Origin: Paenibacillus silviterrae | GTDB taxonomy: Bacteria; Bacillota; Bacilli; Paenibacillales; NBRC-103111 | Assembly: GCF_030167925.1 (NCBI RefSeq) | Contig: NZ_JASKUT010000001.1 | Span: 434,001 to 498,000, forward strand | Length of the DNA: 64,000 nucleotides | Direction: 5' to 3' | In this document: in pieces, positions 61,879-64,000 of the stretch | Position numbering within the stretch: the first letter of the stretch is position 1 | Layout: each line of letters starts with the position of its first letter | Program-made: the position numbers and the translations under genes | The notes under the pieces: model-generated | What the model was told of the DNA's origin: nothing | Databases searched by the model: none | What the model saw: only the letters and a program-made list of their open reading frames with translations

Positions 61879-64000
61879 GTGGGGAAGGCGAGAGCTTACC
61901 GGGTTTTTGTCAGCTATCTGCTTACTTATTTGCTGATTCTGCTCGTACCGATTACTGTGATGACCTTCCTGGTCTACAATGTGTTCGTTAACAAGCTGCA
62001 GAACGAAGCCATCCTAGGCAACCTGAACACGCTTGATAAAGTCAGGTATGCTATGGATGAGCAGCTGAAGCGAGTGGAGGATACCACCTACCAATTGATG
62101 ATCGAAGATAATCGCCTTTCCCAATATAGGGTTTCCGAGGAACACGGGTATAAGGCTTGGGGGATTGTTAGAGAAATCAAGAAGTATCAAAAAATCAATC
62201 CGTTTGTCCATGAAATATGGTTGTATTATCACGGAGAAGCCTCGGTTTATTCCAATAGCAGCGTGTATTCGCTTTCGCTGCTCGCCGGGGATATATATCA
62301 GTTTGCGGATTGGCCTAAGGAGCAGCTGATCAAGGATCTCAGCACCTTATCCAAGCAGCTGGTTAAGCCCCCCGCCCAGGATCTGCGCGGACAGGACCGT
62401 TATCTGCGAATTGTGGTTCCTGTGCTTCCTTACGAGAATAAGCCTTATGCGACCGTTGTTTACTTAATTAAAGAGAAATCCGTCGAACAGCTGCTCGAGA
62501 GCTACAGCTCCACCGGGGGCTCCACCTGGGTTCTTGACCAGGATAACCGGGTCATCGCCGGGGTAGGAAATACGGCTGAGCTCACTCCGGACAGCATCAG
62601 TGCTCTATCCCTCGCGCATTCAGGGCAATCCTCCCAAAGGATTACACTGGGTAAGGAAGAGCAGTATCTTTTTATTATGCAATCGAAGCAAACCGGCTGG
62701 AAATACGTTACCCTGCTGCCTGTTACGAATGTGCTCGGCAAGGTGGAGCAGGCCCAAACGATCTTTATTTATGGGGTTGCCGCCGTCTTATTCATTGGCT
62801 GTGTCATTGTATTCTTAGGCATGCGCTGGAATTACTGGCCGATTCGCCTGCTGAAAAGGGAAACGGAGCAAATGCTTTCGGCTGTTGAGCCGATGAACGA
62901 GCTGGAAACCGTGCGATATGCCATCAGCTCTCTGTCCCTTCAGAACCGGAAGCTGGACGAGCAGGTAAGAAGTCGTGACGCTGCAGCACGAAAGCAGCTG
63001 GTCCTCTCCTTGATTAAGGGGGACTTCACTTCCTCGGAGGAGCTGCGGCTTTACGGCGAAGAGATGGGGCTGCCGATTCACGGAACGCGCTTCCGGGTGG
63101 TCATCGTTCAGCTTGCTTCGAGGATTCAGGAACGGGATTCGGATTTGACGTTTCAAAGAATTGAGGATTTATTGCCGAAGCAGTGGCAAGGGTTGGGTAC
63201 CGAGCATGTAGAGCAAAATAAATATATATTTCTTATGGCAACGGATGACATGGAGGACCACGTATTTACTGCCATAGTCCGCGAATTTAGGGAGTCTCTG
63301 CGTGCCGTCTCCCAAGACGCCGTCACGCTGGGGGCAGGGAACGAAAGTACTTTGCCGGAAATTCCCCGGTCGTACCTGGAAGCCAATACAGCCATCGGCT
63401 ACCGCTTCCTGCATGGGGTCGACCGGGTCATTGAGTATAAAGACATTCCGTCCAACCGCCATTTGGAAGAGTATCCGCTTGATGACATGGAGAGCTTGGC
63501 ACAGTCCATTCGAACGGGGAACGGAGCCAAGGTGGAAGCCTGTCTATCTGCGATGCTGCAATTTATAAGGGAGAAGCAGCCGCCGCTTATTGTCGCTCGG
63601 AGTCTCTGTTTGGACATCATCCGAACTGTCAACAGGTCCTGGAATGAGCTGGAGCTGCAGGACCAAGGTTCAAGCGGGTACCCCGACGTTTTTTCCCTGG
63701 AGCAGCTGGATACGATCGATGATTTTGAGCAGCTGATCAAATCCATGTGCTTCGACTTGTGCGCCGCCTTTAGGAGCGTACAGGAGGAAGGTACGGGATC
63801 GGTTCAACGTTCGGTGGAGCAGATGAAGGAATACATTCGGGATCATTACCGGGAGTGCGAGTTTACCTTTCAGAGCATGGCTTTGCATTTCCAAATGGCG
63901 CTCCCGAATTTAAGCCAATATTTTAAGGACCACACCGGGGAGACGTTATTGGATTATACGACCAGCTTGAGAATGGAAGCTGCGAAGCAGCTGCTTACTG
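61879..64000 (+). CDS. Membrane-bound AraC-family regulator, uptake system 3 (cut by window edge)
   Basis: Open for 707 codons to the window end. Start GTG 61879 with GAGGAGGAG 4-5 nt upstream. Layout as in the other two: helix (VFVSYLLTYLLILLVPITVM), extracytoplasmic sensor region with a VYYH..ASVYSNSS-like middle, second helix near residue 295 (TIFIYGVAAVLFIGCVIVFL), cytoplasmic linker, and the first half of a C-terminal AraC HTH (CEFTFQSMALHFQMALPNLS). The last helices lie beyond the window. Here the sensor follows its transport genes, whereas in systems 1 and 2 it comes first. Confidence 0.92.
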   Translation, partial: MGKARAYRVFVSYLLTYLLILLVPITVMTFLVYNVFVNKLQNEAILGNLNTLDKVRYAMDEQLKRVEDTTYQLMIEDNRLSQYRVSEEHGYKAWGIVREIKKYQKINPFVHEIWLYYHGEASVYSNSSVYSLSLLAGDIYQFADWPKEQLIKDLSTLSKQLVKPPAQDLRGQDRYLRIVVPVLPYENKPYATVVYLIKEKSVEQLLESYSSTGGSTWVLDQDNRVIAGVGNTAELTPDSISALSLAHSGQSSQRITLGKEEQYLFIMQSKQTGWKYVTLLPVTNVLGKVEQAQTIFIYGVAAVLFIGCVIVFLGMRWNYWPIRLLKRETEQMLSAVEPMNELETVRYAISSLSLQNRKLDEQVRSRDAAARKQLVLSLIKGDFTSSEELRLYGEEMGLPIHGTRFRVVIVQLASRIQERDSDLTFQRIEDLLPKQWQGLGTEHVEQNKYIFLMATDDMEDHVFTAIVREFRESLRAVSQDAVTLGAGNESTLPEIPRSYLEANTAIGYRFLHGVDRVIEYKDIPSNRHLEEYPLDDMESLAQSIRTGNGAKVEACLSAMLQFIREKQPPLIVARSLCLDIIRTVNRSWNELELQDQGSSGYPDVFSLEQLDTIDDFEQLIKSMCFDLCAAFRSVQEEGTGSVQRSVEQMKEYIRDHYRECEFTFQSMALHFQMALPNLSQYFKDHTGETLLDYTTSLRMEAAKQLLT

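Overview
The window looks like a chromosomal segment of a plant- or soil-associated, endospore-forming member of the Paenibacillaceae (probably Paenibacillus or a close relative). The evidence is a gerA-type spore germination operon, a T-box-controlled tryptophanyl-tRNA synthetase, an S-layer-homology surface protein, three lipoprotein-plus-two-permease sugar uptake systems of the LplA/B/C type each paired with a membrane-bound AraC-type sensor, and strong AGGAGG ribosome binding sites. The genus is inferred from gene style only.

Region 1 (1-11.4 kb) is accessory DNA. Single small genes (TrpRS, HxlR regulator, a dimeric-barrel protein, a VOC protein, a pentapeptide protein, a 2H phosphoesterase) are separated by at least eight diverged copies of a roughly 70-95 bp repeat (core TAACGGGAAACGATAG, then usually a hairpin, then GTTAACGGGCAGGATAA). 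Most genes stop 0-20 nt before the next repeat, so the layout resembles a cassette array, although the repeats are not canonical integron attC sites and no integrase is in view. IS110-family elements crowd the same region. One intact copy (2303-4052) sits inside a repeat at a CT dinucleotide, and removing it restores the repeat. Downstream of its transposase, and of a diverged second element, lie conserved sequence blocks at nearly constant spacing with variable stretches between them, as expected for an IS110-type bridge RNA.

Region 2 (11.4-20.5 kb) is uptake system 1: a solute-binding lipoprotein divergent from an AraC-type membrane sensor, then two permeases, a second binding lipoprotein, an amidohydrolase and a Rieske ferredoxin. 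Region 3 (20.5-25.4 kb) holds a composite intergenic repeat with 113-bp tandem units, then a LysR regulator divergent from transketolase and transaldolase. Region 4 (25.4-33.5 kb) is uptake system 2: an AraC-type sensor translationally coupled to a binding lipoprotein, then a separate unit of two permeases and a paralogous lipoprotein. Region 5 (33.6-49.7 kb) is a pectin-degradation island: a very large pectinesterase, a pectate lyase, an SLH-anchored protein with a glycine-rich minisatellite linker, a GH28 polygalacturonase, an AraC regulator and a GH105 unsaturated galacturonyl hydrolase. It is interrupted by another composite repeat carrying an IS4-family insertion with a perfect 9-bp target duplication. 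Region 6 (49.7-55.6 kb) holds gerKA-KB-KC-like germination genes and an Lsa-type ABC-F gene behind a probable attenuator. Region 7 (55.6-64 kb) is uptake system 3, in which a GH95 fucosidase gene lies between the two permease genes, followed by a lipoprotein and an AraC-type sensor cut by the window edge.

A plausible overall picture is that secreted and surface pectinases release oligo-galacturonides and other plant wall sugars, the three sensor/transport systems detect and import them, GH105 and GH95 process them in the cell, and transketolase/transaldolase handle the pentoses. Which transporter carries which sugar cannot be read from the sequence. No rRNA, tRNA or CRISPR array was seen.
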